Assembly: GCF_001644605.1 (NCBI RefSeq) | Contig: NZ_CP011388.1 | Location: forward strand, 2,565,001 to 2,629,000 | Direction of reading: 5' to 3' | Origin: Paenibacillus swuensis | GTDB taxonomy: Bacteria > Bacillota > Bacilli > Paenibacillales > DY6 | Length of the DNA stretch: 64,000 nucleotides | Shown: positions 54,459-63,372 of the stretch, one piece after another | Position numbering within the stretch: the stretch's first letter is position 1 | Layout: each line of letters starts with the position of its first letter | Position numbers and translations under genes: made by a program | The notes under the pieces: model-generated | What the model saw: the letters and a program-made list of their open reading frames with translations, nothing else | Databases searched by the model: none | What the model was told of the DNA's origin: nothing

Positions 54459-55403
54459 ATGATTGAAATCGAAAAGCCGAAAATAGAAACCGTAGCAGTA
54501 AACGAAGACGGAACGTACGGACGGTTCGTGATTGAACCGTTGGAGCGTGGCTACGGCACGACATTGGGGAATTCCCTGCGCCGTATCCTCCTGTCTTCCC
54601 TGCCTGGCGCAGCGGTAACCTCGGTTCAAATCGACGGAGTACTTCATGAGTTCTCCACGATTCCCGGTGTTAAGGAAGACGTTACGGAAATTATTCTAAA
54701 CCTCAAAGGGCTATCGTTGAAAATTCATTCCGACGAGGATAAGGTGCTCGAAATCGATGCAGACGGCGAAGGCAACGTAGTTGCCGGAGATATCCGCGCG
54801 GACAGCGATGTCGAGATCCTGAACCCGGACCTTCATATTGCGACCTTGTCTTCGGATGCTAGATTGCATATGCGCGTCTTCGCTAACCGCGGACGCGGCT
54901 ATGTGCAAGCTGACCGGAATAAGAAGGAAGAGCAGTTGATCGGAGTCGTTCCGGTAGATTCTGTCTACACGCCGATTACCCGCGTCAATTACAGCATCGA
55001 AAACACTCGTGTAGGTCAAGTTACCAACTATGACAAACTAACCCTCGAAGTGTGGACAGATGGCAGCATCCGTCCAGAAGAAGCTGTAAGTCTCGGAGCC
55101 AAGATCCTGACAGAGCACTTGATGCTGTTCGTTGGTCTGACCGACGAAGCTAAAGATGCTGAAATCATGGTCGAAAAAGAAGAGGACAAAAAAGAAAAAG
55201 TGCTTGAAATGACAATTGAAGAGTTGGACCTAAGCGTTCGTTCTTACAACTGTCTCAAGCGCGCCGGCATCAATACCGTTCAAGAGCTGATCACGAAAAC
55301 CGAAGAAGACATGATGAAAGTCCGCAACTTGGGACGCAAGTCTTTGGAAGAAGTTCAAGAGAAGCTGGAAGAGCTGGGCTTGGGCCTAAGAATGGAAGAC
55401 TAA
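54459..55403 (+). CDS. rpoA: RNA polymerase alpha subunit
   Basis: A 314-aa subunit. The N-terminal assembly domain has [20 protein letters not shown] near residue 31; the C-terminal domain that reads UP elements has [18 protein letters not shown] and [11 protein letters not shown] 124-nt AT-rich gap precedes it without a promoter I trust. AAGGAGGG lies upstream. Confidence 0.97.
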   Translation: MIEIEKPKIETVAVNEDGTYGRFVIEPLERGYGTTLGNSLRRILLSSLPGAAVTSVQIDGVLHEFSTIPGVKEDVTEIILNLKGLSLKIHSDEDKVLEIDADGEGNVVAGDIRADSDVEILNPDLHIATLSSDARLHMRVFANRGRGYVQADRNKKEEQLIGVVPVDSVYTPITRVNYSIENTRVGQVTNYDKLTLEVWTDGSIRPEEAVSLGAKILTEHLMLFVGLTDEAKDAEIMVEKEEDKKEKVLEMTIEELDLSVRSYNCLKRAGINTVQELITKTEEDMMKVRNLGRKSLEEVQEKLEELGLGLRMED

Positions 55404-55455
55404 TAGACTCAAGCTACAGTAGATACTGCAGTACTTTACGAAGGAGGGGAAACAC

Positions 55456-55821
55456 ATGGCATACCAAAAGTTAGGTCGTGACGCAAGCGCACGTAAAGCT
55501 TTATTCCGTGACTTGGTAACCGACTTATTTATACATGAACGTATTCAAACGACTGAAGCGAAAGCTAAAGAAGTTCGTTCTATTGCTGAAAGACTAATTA
55601 CTCTTGCTAAACGTGGTGACCTTCATGCTCGCCGTCAAGTGGCAGCATTCGTTCGTCGTGAGCAAGTAACTGGAGATCAAGATGCGATCCAGAAGCTGTT
55701 CGACGAATTGGCACCTCGCTACGCGGAACGTCCAGGCGGATACACTCGTATTCTTAAGCTAGGACCTCGCCGCGGAGACGCAGCTCCTATGGTTTACTTG
55801 GAATTAGTAGACCGTACCTAA
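55456..55821 (+). CDS. rplQ: 50S ribosomal protein L17
   Basis: A 121-aa tunnel-exit protein, last of the cluster. [19 protein letters not shown] and [15 protein letters not shown] are conserved. AAGGAGGGG precedes the ATG. A terminator follows directly. Confidence 0.97.
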   Translation: MAYQKLGRDASARKALFRDLVTDLFIHERIQTTEAKAKEVRSIAERLITLAKRGDLHARRQVAAFVRREQVTGDQDAIQKLFDELAPRYAERPGGYTRILKLGPRRGDAAPMVYLELVDRT

Positions 55822-55835
55822 TGGATTAAATGGGG

Positions 55836-55879
55836 AAAGGGTGGACAGAATCTTCGGATTCTGATGAAGCCCTTTTTTT
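55836..55879 (+). terminator. S10-spc-alpha cluster terminator
   Basis: An inner CAGAATC (55846-55852)-TTCG-GATTCTG (55857-55863) hairpin with a stable UUCG tetraloop sits within outer AAAGGG/CCCTTT arms and is followed by T residues to 55879. Confidence 0.88.
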
Positions 55880-55919
55880 GTTGAACGGAAACAGCGTGGC
55901 TTTAAGGCGGAGGACAAGC

Positions 55920-56693
55920 ATGAGAAACCTGTGTATGGTGGTTAGTTATGACGGTACGAAGTATTTCGGATTTCAAACCCAGCCGGACGGAAACACAATC
56001 CAGGATCGAATCGAAGAGTCTATTTTCCGGTTAACGGGGGAAAAGCTCAAGATTACGGCCTCGGGTCGGACGGATGCCGGCGTGCATGCCAGAGGGCAGG
56101 TTTTTAACTTTTACACGGAGTCCGTTATCCCCATTGAACGTTGGTGTCTTGCGCTGAATAACCGACTGCCGGATGACATTGTGATTCTGAGAGCTACCGA
56201 GGTGTCAGAAGCGTTTCATTCTAGGCGCACCGCCAAGAAGAAAACGTACTGTTACACCATAAATGCCAATAGGTATCCGGATGTGTTTCATCAGCATTTG
56301 CAATTCCATCATCCGACCCGATTGAATGTGGAAGAAATGCAGGACTCATTAAAGCATCTGGTAGGAGAGCACGACTTTACTTCCTTTGCCTCCCGTAAAT
56401 CAACGAAGGAATCCCATGTTCGAACCATCTATGAGGCAAGGCTCGTACATGAAGTGGATCACACTTCTTACCTAAGCGATCAATTGGGCATTCTAAAGCT
56501 CTACGTTACAGGTAACGGGTTTCTACACAATATGGTGCGCATTATCGTCGGTACCTTATTGAAGGTCGGAGAAGGCAAATGGAGCAGTCACGACATGTTA
56601 CGGATACTAGAAGGTAAAGACCGTTCATTGGCTGGACCGACGGCCGTCGCCCAAGGTTTAATGCTGTGGGAAGTATTTTATGAAGAGATATAG
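55920..56693 (+). CDS. truA: tRNA pseudouridine synthase A
   Basis: A 257-aa enzyme making pseudouridine at tRNA positions 38-40. The catalytic aspartate is in ASGRTDAGVHARGQV (about residue 53). VVSYDGTKYFGFQTQP is near the start, and FLHNMVRIIVGTLL near the C-terminus. GGCGGAGGA fixes the ATG at 55920; the frame open from 55830 runs through the terminator. It follows rplQ directly, without the ECF transporter genes found here in B. subtilis. Confidence 0.96.
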   Translation: MRNLCMVVSYDGTKYFGFQTQPDGNTIQDRIEESIFRLTGEKLKITASGRTDAGVHARGQVFNFYTESVIPIERWCLALNNRLPDDIVILRATEVSEAFHSRRTAKKKTYCYTINANRYPDVFHQHLQFHHPTRLNVEEMQDSLKHLVGEHDFTSFASRKSTKESHVRTIYEARLVHEVDHTSYLSDQLGILKLYVTGNGFLHNMVRIIVGTLLKVGEGKWSSHDMLRILEGKDRSLAGPTAVAQGLMLWEVFYEEI

Positions 56694-56731
56694 GTCGTCT
56701 ATTTATATTTTTAATAATATGGGCAAATGAC

Positions 56732-56760
56732 TTGCATCTCAGGGTCTGATATAGTAATAT
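56732..56760 (+). promoter_or_regulatory. Probable rplM-rpsI promoter
   Basis: TTGCAT (56732-56737) and TAATAT (56755-56760) are 17 bp apart. A leader of about 150 nt follows. I looked for the L13 leader in it but cannot recognise one with confidence. Confidence 0.5.
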
Positions 56761-56919
56761 ATAACTTGGCGTTTCTTAATGGCTATCCCACAGCCCCGAT
56801 TAAGAAAAGGCCACAAAACAGCTTTAAATGCATAACTTGTAAGACAACTGCAACATCTCAATATGACTATAACAATGAACGATAAATTCGGAATACCCCA
56901 TCTACAAGGAGGATGAAAC

Positions 56920-57360
56920 ATGCGTACCACATTTATGGCTAAGCCTAACGAAGTTGAACGCAAATGGTACATCATCGATGCTACCGGCAAGACGCTTGGA
57001 CGTCTGGCAAGTGAAGCTGCAAGCTTAATCCGCGGCAAACACAAACCCCAATTTACACCTCACGTTGACACTGGTGACTTTGTAGTTGTCATCAACGCTG
57101 AGAAAATTCACCTGACGGGTAAGAAGCTTCAGAACAAGATGTACTACCGTCACTCCATGTACCCAGGCGGATTGAAAGTTACTTCCGCTGCGGACGTATT
57201 GAACTCTGCTAAGTCTGAGCGTGTTGTTGAATCCGCAATTCACGGTATGCTTCCTAAGAATCGCCTTGGTGATAAGATGAAGCTTAAATTGAAAGTATAT
57301 GCAGGTTCGGAACATCCGCACCAAGCCCAAAACCCTGAAGTGTACGAACTTCGCGGCTAA
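56920..57360 (+). CDS. rplM: 50S ribosomal protein L13
   Basis: A 146-aa early-assembly protein. [19 protein letters not shown] and [20 protein letters not shown] are conserved. AAGGAGGATG lies before the ATG. Paired with rpsI as usual. Confidence 0.97.
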   Translation: MRTTFMAKPNEVERKWYIIDATGKTLGRLASEAASLIRGKHKPQFTPHVDTGDFVVVINAEKIHLTGKKLQNKMYYRHSMYPGGLKVTSAADVLNSAKSERVVESAIHGMLPKNRLGDKMKLKLKVYAGSEHPHQAQNPEVYELRG

Positions 57361-57380
57361 ATAATAAGGAGGTCTGTATC

Positions 57381-57773
57381 GTGGCACAAGTACAATACTA
57401 TGGCACAGGTCGTCGTAAACATTCGGTAGCGCGCGTTCGCTTAGTACCGGGTGAAGGACGAATCTTGGTCAACAAACGTGATCTGAATGAATATTTCGGT
57501 CTTGAAACTTTAAAATTAATCGTGAAACAACCTTTGGCTCTTACAGAAACTGTTGGCAAATACGATGTTCTCGTTAACACTCACGGTGGCGGTATGTCCG
57601 GTCAAGCCGGCGCGATCCGTCATGGCATTTCCCGTGCGTTGCTTAAAGCTGATCCTGAATTCCGTCCTTCTCTGAAGAAAGCTGGATTCTTGACTCGTGA
57701 TCCTCGTATGAAAGAGCGTAAGAAATACGGCTTGAAAGCCGCTCGTCGCGCTCCACAGTTCTCCAAACGTTAA
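57381..57773 (+). CDS. rpsI: 30S ribosomal protein S9
   Basis: A 130-aa protein whose C-terminal tail (RRAPQFSKR) reaches P-site t[22 protein letters not shown] is typical. GTG start after AAGGAGGTC, 20 nt after rplM. Confidence 0.97.
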   Translation: MAQVQYYGTGRRKHSVARVRLVPGEGRILVNKRDLNEYFGLETLKLIVKQPLALTETVGKYDVLVNTHGGGMSGQAGAIRHGISRALLKADPEFRPSLKKAGFLTRDPRMKERKKYGLKAARRAPQFSKR

Positions 57774-57783
57774 GAACTCAAGA

Positions 57784-57819
57784 AACCTTTTCTGTCTTGT
57801 GCAGAAGAGGTTTTTTTTT
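57784..57819 (+). terminator. rplM-rpsI terminator
   Basis: AACCTTTTCTG (57784-57794) pairs with CAGAAGAGGTT (57802-57812, one G-U), followed by a run of T residues. Confidence 0.92.
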
Positions 57820-57888
57820 GCGCTATATTCACGTCCAAGCCTGTCAACGAATACCTATAAAAAGGACAAATCAATTCTACTAAAGACA

Positions 57889-57916
57889 TTGACATTAGCC
57901 CCCTAACATTTATAAT
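57889..57916 (+). promoter_or_regulatory. Promoter of cysH-sat
   Basis: A perfect TTGACA (57889-57894) and perfect TATAAT (57911-57916) are 16 bp apart. No SAM or other riboswitch is visible in the short leader. Confidence 0.85.
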
Positions 57917-57926
57917 AAAATTAACA

Positions 57927-57952
57927 TTAATCCTTATAAGCTTACTAGGAAT
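57927..57952 (+). promoter_or_regulatory. Possible CymR-type operator
   Basis: A TAATCC element and a GGAATT element lie at the spacing of the CymR box as I remember it from B. subtilis, just after the transcription start, but several middle positions differ. Cysteine-responsive repression would fit the genes. Confidence 0.25.
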
Positions 57953-57973
57953 TAAAGACGGAGGTATATGAAG

Positions 57974-58666
57974 ATGAACTTGTTAGAGAAAGAAGCTTTA
58001 ATACATGATGCCGCTGAGCTTCTGGAAACGGCTTCTCCCGAAGCTATTATAGAATGGGCTGTAGACAAATTTCCGAATATTACATTTGCCTGCAGTTTTG
58101 GCGCAGAGGATGTAGTGTTAGTTGATATGTTACAAAAGGTCAGTCCGAAATCGGATATTTTCTATCTGGACACGGATTTTCATTTTACGGAAACATATGA
58201 AGTTCGTGACCGTCTTGCCGAGAAGTACGGAATCAACTTCGTGCGTGTTGCGCCGCTGTTGACGCCTGAAGAGCAAGCTCTGAAGCACGGGGAGGAGCTC
58301 TGGACATCCGCTCCGAACGAATGCTGTAATATCCGCAAAGTGGAGCCGCTGACGCGAATCCTGGGCCAGTATGACGCTTGGATCACAGGGATACGCCGTG
58401 ATCAGGCGCCGACAAGAGCGAACGCGAAGAAAGTCGAGTATGACTATAAGTTCGGATTGGTAAAGTTCAACCCGATCGCGAACTGGACTACAGACGACGT
58501 TTGGAATTATATTCGTACGAACGACATTATTTACAACACACTACATGATAACCATTATCCTAGCATCGGCTGCCACTACTGCACTCGTCAGGTCATGCCG
58601 GGAGAAGATCCGCGCGCCGGACGCTGGGCGGGTAATGACAAGACGGAATGCGGATTGCATAAATAA
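57974..58666 (+). CDS. cysH: Phosphoadenylyl/adenylyl-sulfate reductase
   Basis: A 230-aa enzyme reducing activated sulfate to sulfite. The PP-loop-type fold shows FACSFGAEDVVLVDM near residue 37. ECCNIRKVEPL (CC near 117) and GCHYCTRQV (CxxC near 200) are the four cysteines that bind a 4Fe-4S cluster in enzymes accepting APS. Many Bacillales members use APS, PAPS or both. ATG 57974 has GGAGG at 9 nt; ATG 57968 is too close to it. Confidence 0.95.
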   Translation: MNLLEKEALIHDAAELLETASPEAIIEWAVDKFPNITFACSFGAEDVVLVDMLQKVSPKSDIFYLDTDFHFTETYEVRDRLAEKYGINFVRVAPLLTPEEQALKHGEELWTSAPNECCNIRKVEPLTRILGQYDAWITGIRRDQAPTRANAKKVEYDYKFGLVKFNPIANWTTDDVWNYIRTNDIIYNTLHDNHYPSIGCHYCTRQVMPGEDPRAGRWAGNDKTECGLHK

Positions 58667-58723
58667 ACTCACTTTAATTAGCCTATATTCAGCTACCGAA
58701 CCGATAACGGAAGGGGAAACACA

Positions 58724-59902
58724 ATGACTGCCATATTGCCTCATGGAGGAACATTAATTAACCGCATCGCCGAAGGACAAGAACGCGACGAACTTCTGGA
58801 ACTGGTACCTACGCTTAAGTCCATATCTGTGAATACCTGGACGATCTCTGATTTGGATCTCATTGGGGTAGGCGCGTTTTCACCACTAACCGGTTTTATG
58901 AACGAAGATGATTATAGATCCGTGGTGGACCATATGCGGTTGGCAAACGGCGCGGTCTGGAGTATTCCAATTACATTGGCCGTGGAAGAGACTGTTGCGG
59001 CGGGAATTGCTCAAGGAGAGCGAGTTGCATTGATCGGGGATGAAGACGGAATTGCTTACGCCCTCCTGAATGTAGAAAGCATTTATAAAGTCGATCAGAA
59101 GGACGAGGCTGTCAAAGTATATAAGACTAACGATGAAGCCCATCCAGGCGTCCAGAAGCTTCTATCGCGCCCCTCCACGTATGTCGGCGGGTCCGTTATA
59201 GTACTAAACCGCCCTCAGCCGAAAAAATTCGACGAATTCTACTTTAACCCTAGCCGGACAAGAGAAATCTTCGCGGAAAAAGGATGGAGAACGGTTGTAG
59301 GCTTTCAAACACGCAACCCGGTTCACCGCGCGCACGAATACATTCAGAAAAGCGCCATGGAGATCGTGGACGGATTGTTTCTTAATCCGCTTGTCGGCGA
59401 AACGAAATCCGATGATATCTCCGCTGACGTACGTATGCGCAGCTATCTGGTGCTGTTGGAAAACTATTATCCGGATGATCGTGTATTCCTGGGCGTATTC
59501 CCTGCTGCGATGCGTTATGCGGGACCTCGTGAAGCCATCTTCCATGCCATGGTACGCAAAAACTACGGATGCACGCATTTTATTGTGGGACGCGACCATG
59601 CGGGTGTAGGTGACTACTACGGCACGTATGAAGCCCAAGAAATCTTTAGCAACTTTACAGCCGATGAATTAGGCATCACGCCTCTTTTCTTTGAACATAG
59701 CTTCTTCTGCACCAAATGCGGAAATATGGCCTCCAGCAAAACTTGTCCTCATGATTCCGGAGATCATCTGCATCTGTCCGGAACCAAGGTAAGGGCACTC
59801 TTACGCGATGGTCAATGCCCGCCTGCCGAGTTCACCCGTGCTGAAGTCGCTCAAGTGCTGATTGAAGGCATGAATGAGCAACTGGCTTCCACGAACTCAT
59901 AA
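58724..59902 (+). CDS. sat: Sulfate adenylyltransferase
   Basis: A 392-aa ATP sulfurylase making APS from sulfate and [17 protein letters not shown] (near residue 193) and [12 protein letters not shown] hold the catalytic histidines and arginine. A four-ligand zinc element, CTKCGNM and CPHDSGDH, lies near 332. It is not fused to APS kinase, and no cysC lies beside it, which agrees with APS as the direct cysH substrate. AAGGGGAA precedes the ATG. Confidence 0.96.
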   Translation: MTAILPHGGTLINRIAEGQERDELLELVPTLKSISVNTWTISDLDLIGVGAFSPLTGFMNEDDYRSVVDHMRLANGAVWSIPITLAVEETVAAGIAQGERVALIGDEDGIAYALLNVESIYKVDQKDEAVKVYKTNDEAHPGVQKLLSRPSTYVGGSVIVLNRPQPKKFDEFYFNPSRTREIFAEKGWRTVVGFQTRNPVHRAHEYIQKSAMEIVDGLFLNPLVGETKSDDISADVRMRSYLVLLENYYPDDRVFLGVFPAAMRYAGPREAIFHAMVRKNYGCTHFIVGRDHAGVGDYYGTYEAQEIFSNFTADELGITPLFFEHSFFCTKCGNMASSKTCPHDSGDHLHLSGTKVRALLRDGQCPPAEFTRAEVAQVLIEGMNEQLASTNS

Positions 59903-59938
59903 TACATTGTCCAACAGGCCTTAGGGCATGTCATATTC

Positions 59939-59998
59939 GTCCACCTCGTCCCATATGATGATAAAGATCATTTGGGAAAACGGGGGTGGACTTTTTTT
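59939..59998 (+). terminator. cysH-sat terminator overlapping the cwlD ribosome site
   Basis: GTCCACC (59939-59945) pairs with GGTGGAC (59985-59991) around a long AT-rich loop with an inner CCCA/TGGG pairing, followed by seven T residues (59992-59998). The ATG of cwlD comes next, so the right arm is also its Shine-Dalgarno. Confidence 0.75.
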
Positions 59999-60754
59999 AT
60001 GAGCCGGCAAAGACGAAGTATCATCATTTTATTAAACAAGAAAAGACTCTCGAAATTGGCTCTGTTTATGATTCTTGCGATGGCGATGGTTATGGTTTTT
60101 ACCTACAAGCTGCCCTCAACGAAAACGTGGACCTATTGGACATTACCGTTGTCGGGGAAAACCATCGCGATTGATGCAGGACATGGCGGACCGGACGGCG
60201 GCGCCAGCAGTAAACTGGGCGTGATCGAGAAAGAGATTAATTTAGCCATAGCTTTACAATTAAGAGATTATCTTCAGCAGGCAGGGGCTATCGTCATTAT
60301 GACCCGTGAGGAAGACAAAGATCTGGCTGATGAGGGAACGAAAGGGTATAGCCGGCGTAAATCTGAGGATTTGTTAAAAAGAGCTCAATTTATTAAGAGC
60401 AACCAAGCCAACCTGATGGTCAGCATCCATATGAATGCGATTCCTTCCGATAAGTGGTCTGGAGCGCAGACTTTTTATTATGATAAACATCAAGATAATC
60501 AACTGCTCGCGGCATTAATACAGGATGAAATCAAGAATAATTTGCAGAATACGACCCGTCAGGTCAAAAAGGTGCCTCATGAAGTTTTTTTGCTTAAAGC
60601 CATGGATATTCCCGCAGCGTTGGTTGAGGTTGGATTCTTGTCAAATTTAAGGGAAGCGGAGCTATTGGCAGACGCGTCCTACCAAAAAAAGGTCGCCGCT
60701 TCGATTTACACGGGGATTCTTAGGTACTATTCAGGCGAGAAGCTAACTTTATAA
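59999..60754 (+). CDS. cwlD: N-acetylmuramoyl-L-alanine amidase CwlD
   Basis: A 251-aa zinc amidase that, with PdaA, makes muramic lactam of spore cortex. A basic N-terminus and one membrane helix (about residues 20-40) are followed by the Amidase_3 domain. Visible ligand regions are IDAGHGGPDGGA, EKEINLA, SIHMNAIP and VEVGFLSN with the catalytic glutamate. Start ATG 59999 has GGGGGTGG 9 nt upstream, within the preceding terminator hairpin. Expected to be sporulation-controlled. Confidence 0.95.
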   Translation: MSRQRRSIIILLNKKRLSKLALFMILAMAMVMVFTYKLPSTKTWTYWTLPLSGKTIAIDAGHGGPDGGASSKLGVIEKEINLAIALQLRDYLQQAGAIVIMTREEDKDLADEGTKGYSRRKSEDLLKRAQFIKSNQANLMVSIHMNAIPSDKWSGAQTFYYDKHQDNQLLAALIQDEIKNNLQNTTRQVKKVPHEVFLLKAMDIPAALVEVGFLSNLREAELLADASYQKKVAASIYTGILRYYSGEKLTL

Positions 60755-60805
60755 GATTTGTGATATACTATTCAGGTAAATCACAACATTTTAAGAGGTG
60801 CGCGT

Positions 60806-61876
60806 ATGATTGTTAAAGAGCAGGTATGGGAAGCTTTGAAGCATTTGGAAGATCCGGTGTACCGTCGAAATATAATGGAATTGCATCTCATTCGGGATGT
60901 TATGATTAAAGAAAATCGTGTATCTTTGACGGCTCTGTTGACCATTGATCACGAGAATCGCAGAGCGGAGTTACAGCAAGAAATTACTAAAGCCGTGAAA
61001 GCGATCGGCGCGGAAGAAGTACATATTCGATTCAGAGCTATATCAGAATACGAGCGAGGCGAAGTTGCCAAGCAGCTGGAGGATGCCCAAGCGGTAAGGG
61101 AGCAAGGCAAACCCAACAGCTCTGTGCTGGATCCTGAAGCAGGGGTAGAATTCATCGCTGTAGCCAGCGGTAAAGGCGGCGTGGGTAAGTCCACGGTAAC
61201 GGTAAACCTTGCGGTTGCATTAGCACGACAGGGGAAGAAAGTCGGGATTATCGACGCAGATATTTATGGTTTCAGTGTGCCCGACATGATGGGAATTGAA
61301 ACACGTCCGGTGTTGGATGGGGATCGGATTATTCCTGTAGAACGCTTCGGCGTAAAAGTTATTTCGATGGGTTTCTTTGTTGAGGACAACGCCCCTATAA
61401 TTTGGCGAGGCCCCATGTTGGGCAAGATGCTCCGAAATTTCTTCGCTGAAGTCGAATGGGGCGATGTGGAGTATATACTGCTTGATTTGCCGCCGGGTAC
61501 AGGGGATGTGGCGCTGGACGTTCACAGCATGATCCCGCAGAGCAAAGAAATCATCGTAACCACCCCGCATGCCACAGCAGCATTTGTTGCGGCGCGGGCT
61601 GGGGCGATGGCGCTAAGAACGGAACATGAAATTCTGGGCGTCGTGGAGAATATGGCGTATTATGAGTGCGGATCCTGCGGGACTAAAGAATATGTGTTTG
61701 GTCGCGGAGGCGGAGGTAAGCTAGCGGAGTCTCTTCATACGGAATTGCTTGCCCAAATCCCTTTAGGCGCTCCTGATAATCCGTTGACCGATCCCGAATT
61801 CGCGCCTTCCATCTATAAATCCGACACAGCCACAGGTCAGATATACGATCAGTTAGCGCAACGAATTATAAACTAA
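60806..61876 (+). CDS. salA: Mrp/NBP35-family ATPase (SalA)
   Basis: A 356-aa P-loop ATPase. An N-terminal MIP18/DUF59-like domain (about residues 1-90) is followed by the deviant Walker A GKGGVGKST near 118 and DADIYG. A C-terminal CGSCG pair, the iron-sulfur carrier motif, lies near 290. In B. subtilis SalA represses scoC; its general role may be iron-sulfur delivery. AAGAGGTG precedes the ATG. Confidence 0.93.
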   Translation: MIVKEQVWEALKHLEDPVYRRNIMELHLIRDVMIKENRVSLTALLTIDHENRRAELQQEITKAVKAIGAEEVHIRFRAISEYERGEVAKQLEDAQAVREQGKPNSSVLDPEAGVEFIAVASGKGGVGKSTVTVNLAVALARQGKKVGIIDADIYGFSVPDMMGIETRPVLDGDRIIPVERFGVKVISMGFFVEDNAPIIWRGPMLGKMLRNFFAEVEWGDVEYILLDLPPGTGDVALDVHSMIPQSKEIIVTTPHATAAFVAARAGAMALRTEHEILGVVENMAYYECGSCGTKEYVFGRGGGGKLAESLHTELLAQIPLGAPDNPLTDPEFAPSIYKSDTATGQIYDQLAQRIIN

Positions 61877-61883
61877 AAACATG

Positions 61884-61917
61884 AAGGACCGATCCCATTT
61901 GAGGGATCGGTCCTTTT
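61884..61917. terminator. Bidirectional terminator between salA and gerD
   Basis: A perfect 13-bp stem, AAGGACCGATCCC with GGGATCGGTCCTT, loop ATTTGA. T residues lie on the right and A residues on the left, so it can end both converging transcripts. Confidence 0.93.
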
Positions 61918-61926
61918 TAAAGCCAA

Positions 61927-62598
61927 TTATCCTCCGCTGCCCGAGCCGGATTCGCCCCCGCCGCCACCGCCGCCTTCTTCGCCTCCGCCGGATGATCCGC
62001 CGGATTCTTTTGCTTTTTTCTCTTCGTCAGGCTTCAGTTGCTTTTCAACGACTTTATCTAATAACTCCAGTACCTCCATACGGAACAGAGGACTTTGAAA
62101 GGATTCTTGCATGATGGCCATGGTCTGCTTCCGGTATTGCGTACCTTTCATTAAATCGAGGAACATCTTTTCGATCTCCGGATCTTTCATCAAATCGGTT
62201 ATGGATTTCTGGTATTGCGGATCTTTCATTAAGTCCTTATGAAGCTGTTTGTTGCCTTTCATAACCGTTTTCGCAAAATCACCGGCAAATTTAGGATCTT
62301 TCATCATTTCTTCAATTTTCTTCTCATACTCCGGTGATGTCAGAACCTCTTTTACCGCTAACGATATTTGCGCATTATCCGTGGAAGTTAACATATTCGC
62401 ATGCATGCCGGTACCCGTTTCGCCCGATTGAGCTTCTTCAATGGCTTTTTTGCCTTCTTCCGTCTTCAGAATATCGACAACCATGTCTTTGACTTCCTTG
62501 TAATTAACCTGACTTTCTCCGCTTTCTTGAGAACCCGGGCCGCAGCCTGTACTTAGTATGATTAGGCCCGAGAGGGCTATAATATGCAGTTTCCGCAT
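61927..62598 (-). CDS. gerD: Spore germination lipoprotein GerD
   Basis: A 223-aa lipoprotein of the spore inner membrane needed for clustering of germinant receptors. The signal ends in the lipobox LSTGC (C19). The body is helical with repeated LMKDP/MMKDP units (about residues 95-150). The C-terminal 30 residues are almost only Gly, Ser and Glu, a low-complexity tail. A complement AAGGGAGG lies before the start. Forespore SigG control is expected but I did not place a promoter. Confidence 0.94.
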   Translation of the reverse strand: MRKLHIIALSGLIILSTGCGPGSQESGESQVNYKEVKDMVVDILKTEEGKKAIEEAQSGETGTGMHANMLTSTDNAQISLAVKEVLTSPEYEKKIEEMMKDPKFAGDFAKTVMKGNKQLHKDLMKDPQYQKSITDLMKDPEIEKMFLDLMKGTQYRKQTMAIMQESFQSPLFRMEVLELLDKVVEKQLKPDEEKKAKESGGSSGGGEEGGGGGGGESGSGSGG

Positions 62599-62731
62599 CG
62601 TCGGACCTCCCTTCCTGTAGTAATGTATAAGCTTAGTATGTTTTTGAAGGGGTTGGATTATGTTTATGAAACGGTTGGCATTTTAAGCAAATCGTTGGTA
62701 CAATATTTTATTATGCGGAGGTGGAGCTTCA

Positions 62732-63322
62732 TTGAATTTAAAGAAGTGGTTTTACTTATTTTGGACAACTTTGCTTACCGGCGGGATCAGCGCTGTCATT
62801 ATAGGCATGGTGTTACGCTTTACAGATAAAGATATCGCTGTGGCGGGGTTAGGGGATATAAGCTTTAACTTCCTGACCATGTTTCTGGGGGGATTAATGT
62901 TCGGGGCCGTCAGTCAAATGGCTTTCTTTGCCTACCTGACCGTAAATTATATCTTTAAGGGTGTTTTTCGCTCCTATTGGACATTGGTGCAGGTTGGCAT
63001 CATCATTATCACTCTATTCGAAGCGGCTTACTTAAGAATTCTGTATGATCAAAGCGGAGATGAAATTCTATCTGCCGTAACAGTGTCTGTTCTTGTCTTG
63101 TTGGGTGCGTTAGCGGTGACCTTATGGAAAGTCAGGTTGACGAACAAGTCAGCTTTCATTCCGACGCTGCTATGGATGACGGCAGGAACCATATTGGCAT
63201 CCATACCAGGTCTACAGCAACATACGGCCGTAGCCATCCTATTCACGCTAGTCCCTATATTCTGTTGTAACGCATGGCAGATCTTACAGCTGCACCGTAT
63301 ATTGAACACCCCAAAGAGCTAA
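62732..63322 (+). CDS. kbaA: KinB-signalling pathway activator KbaA
   Basis: A 196-aa integral membrane protein with about six hydrophobic helices. In B. subtilis KbaA is needed for KinB input to the sporulation phosphorelay. TFLGGLMFG-like and FFAYLTVNYIFKG segments fit the family. TTG start at 62732 with GCGGAGGTGG 8 nt upstream. Divergent from gerD. The stop codon lies within the following terminator stem. Confidence 0.93.
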   Translation: MNLKKWFYLFWTTLLTGGISAVIIGMVLRFTDKDIAVAGLGDISFNFLTMFLGGLMFGAVSQMAFFAYLTVNYIFKGVFRSYWTLVQVGIIIITLFEAAYLRILYDQSGDEILSAVTVSVLVLLGALAVTLWKVRLTNKSAFIPTLLWMTAGTILASIPGLQQHTAVAILFTLVPIFCCNAWQILQLHRILNTPKS

Positions 63323-63344
63323 TGCTGCCATTAGCTCTTTTTTT
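63313..63344 (+). terminator. kbaA terminator
   Basis: A perfect 12-bp stem AAAGAGCTAATG (63313-63324) with CATTAGCTCTTT (63329-63340), tetraloop CTGC and T residues to 63344. The left arm contains the kbaA stop TAA. Confidence 0.93.
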
Positions 63345-63372
63345 CATATATAGGGAGACACAACGTAATTAC

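Noticed and set aside
55830-55919. N-terminal extension of truA by 30 codons
   Set aside because: It is translated through the rplQ terminator hairpin, and the family start with GGCGGAGGA is at 55920.
56761-56919. Possible L13 leader before rplM
   Set aside because: The gap is the right place, but I could not match its sequence or pairing to the leader I remember, so I list only a promoter.
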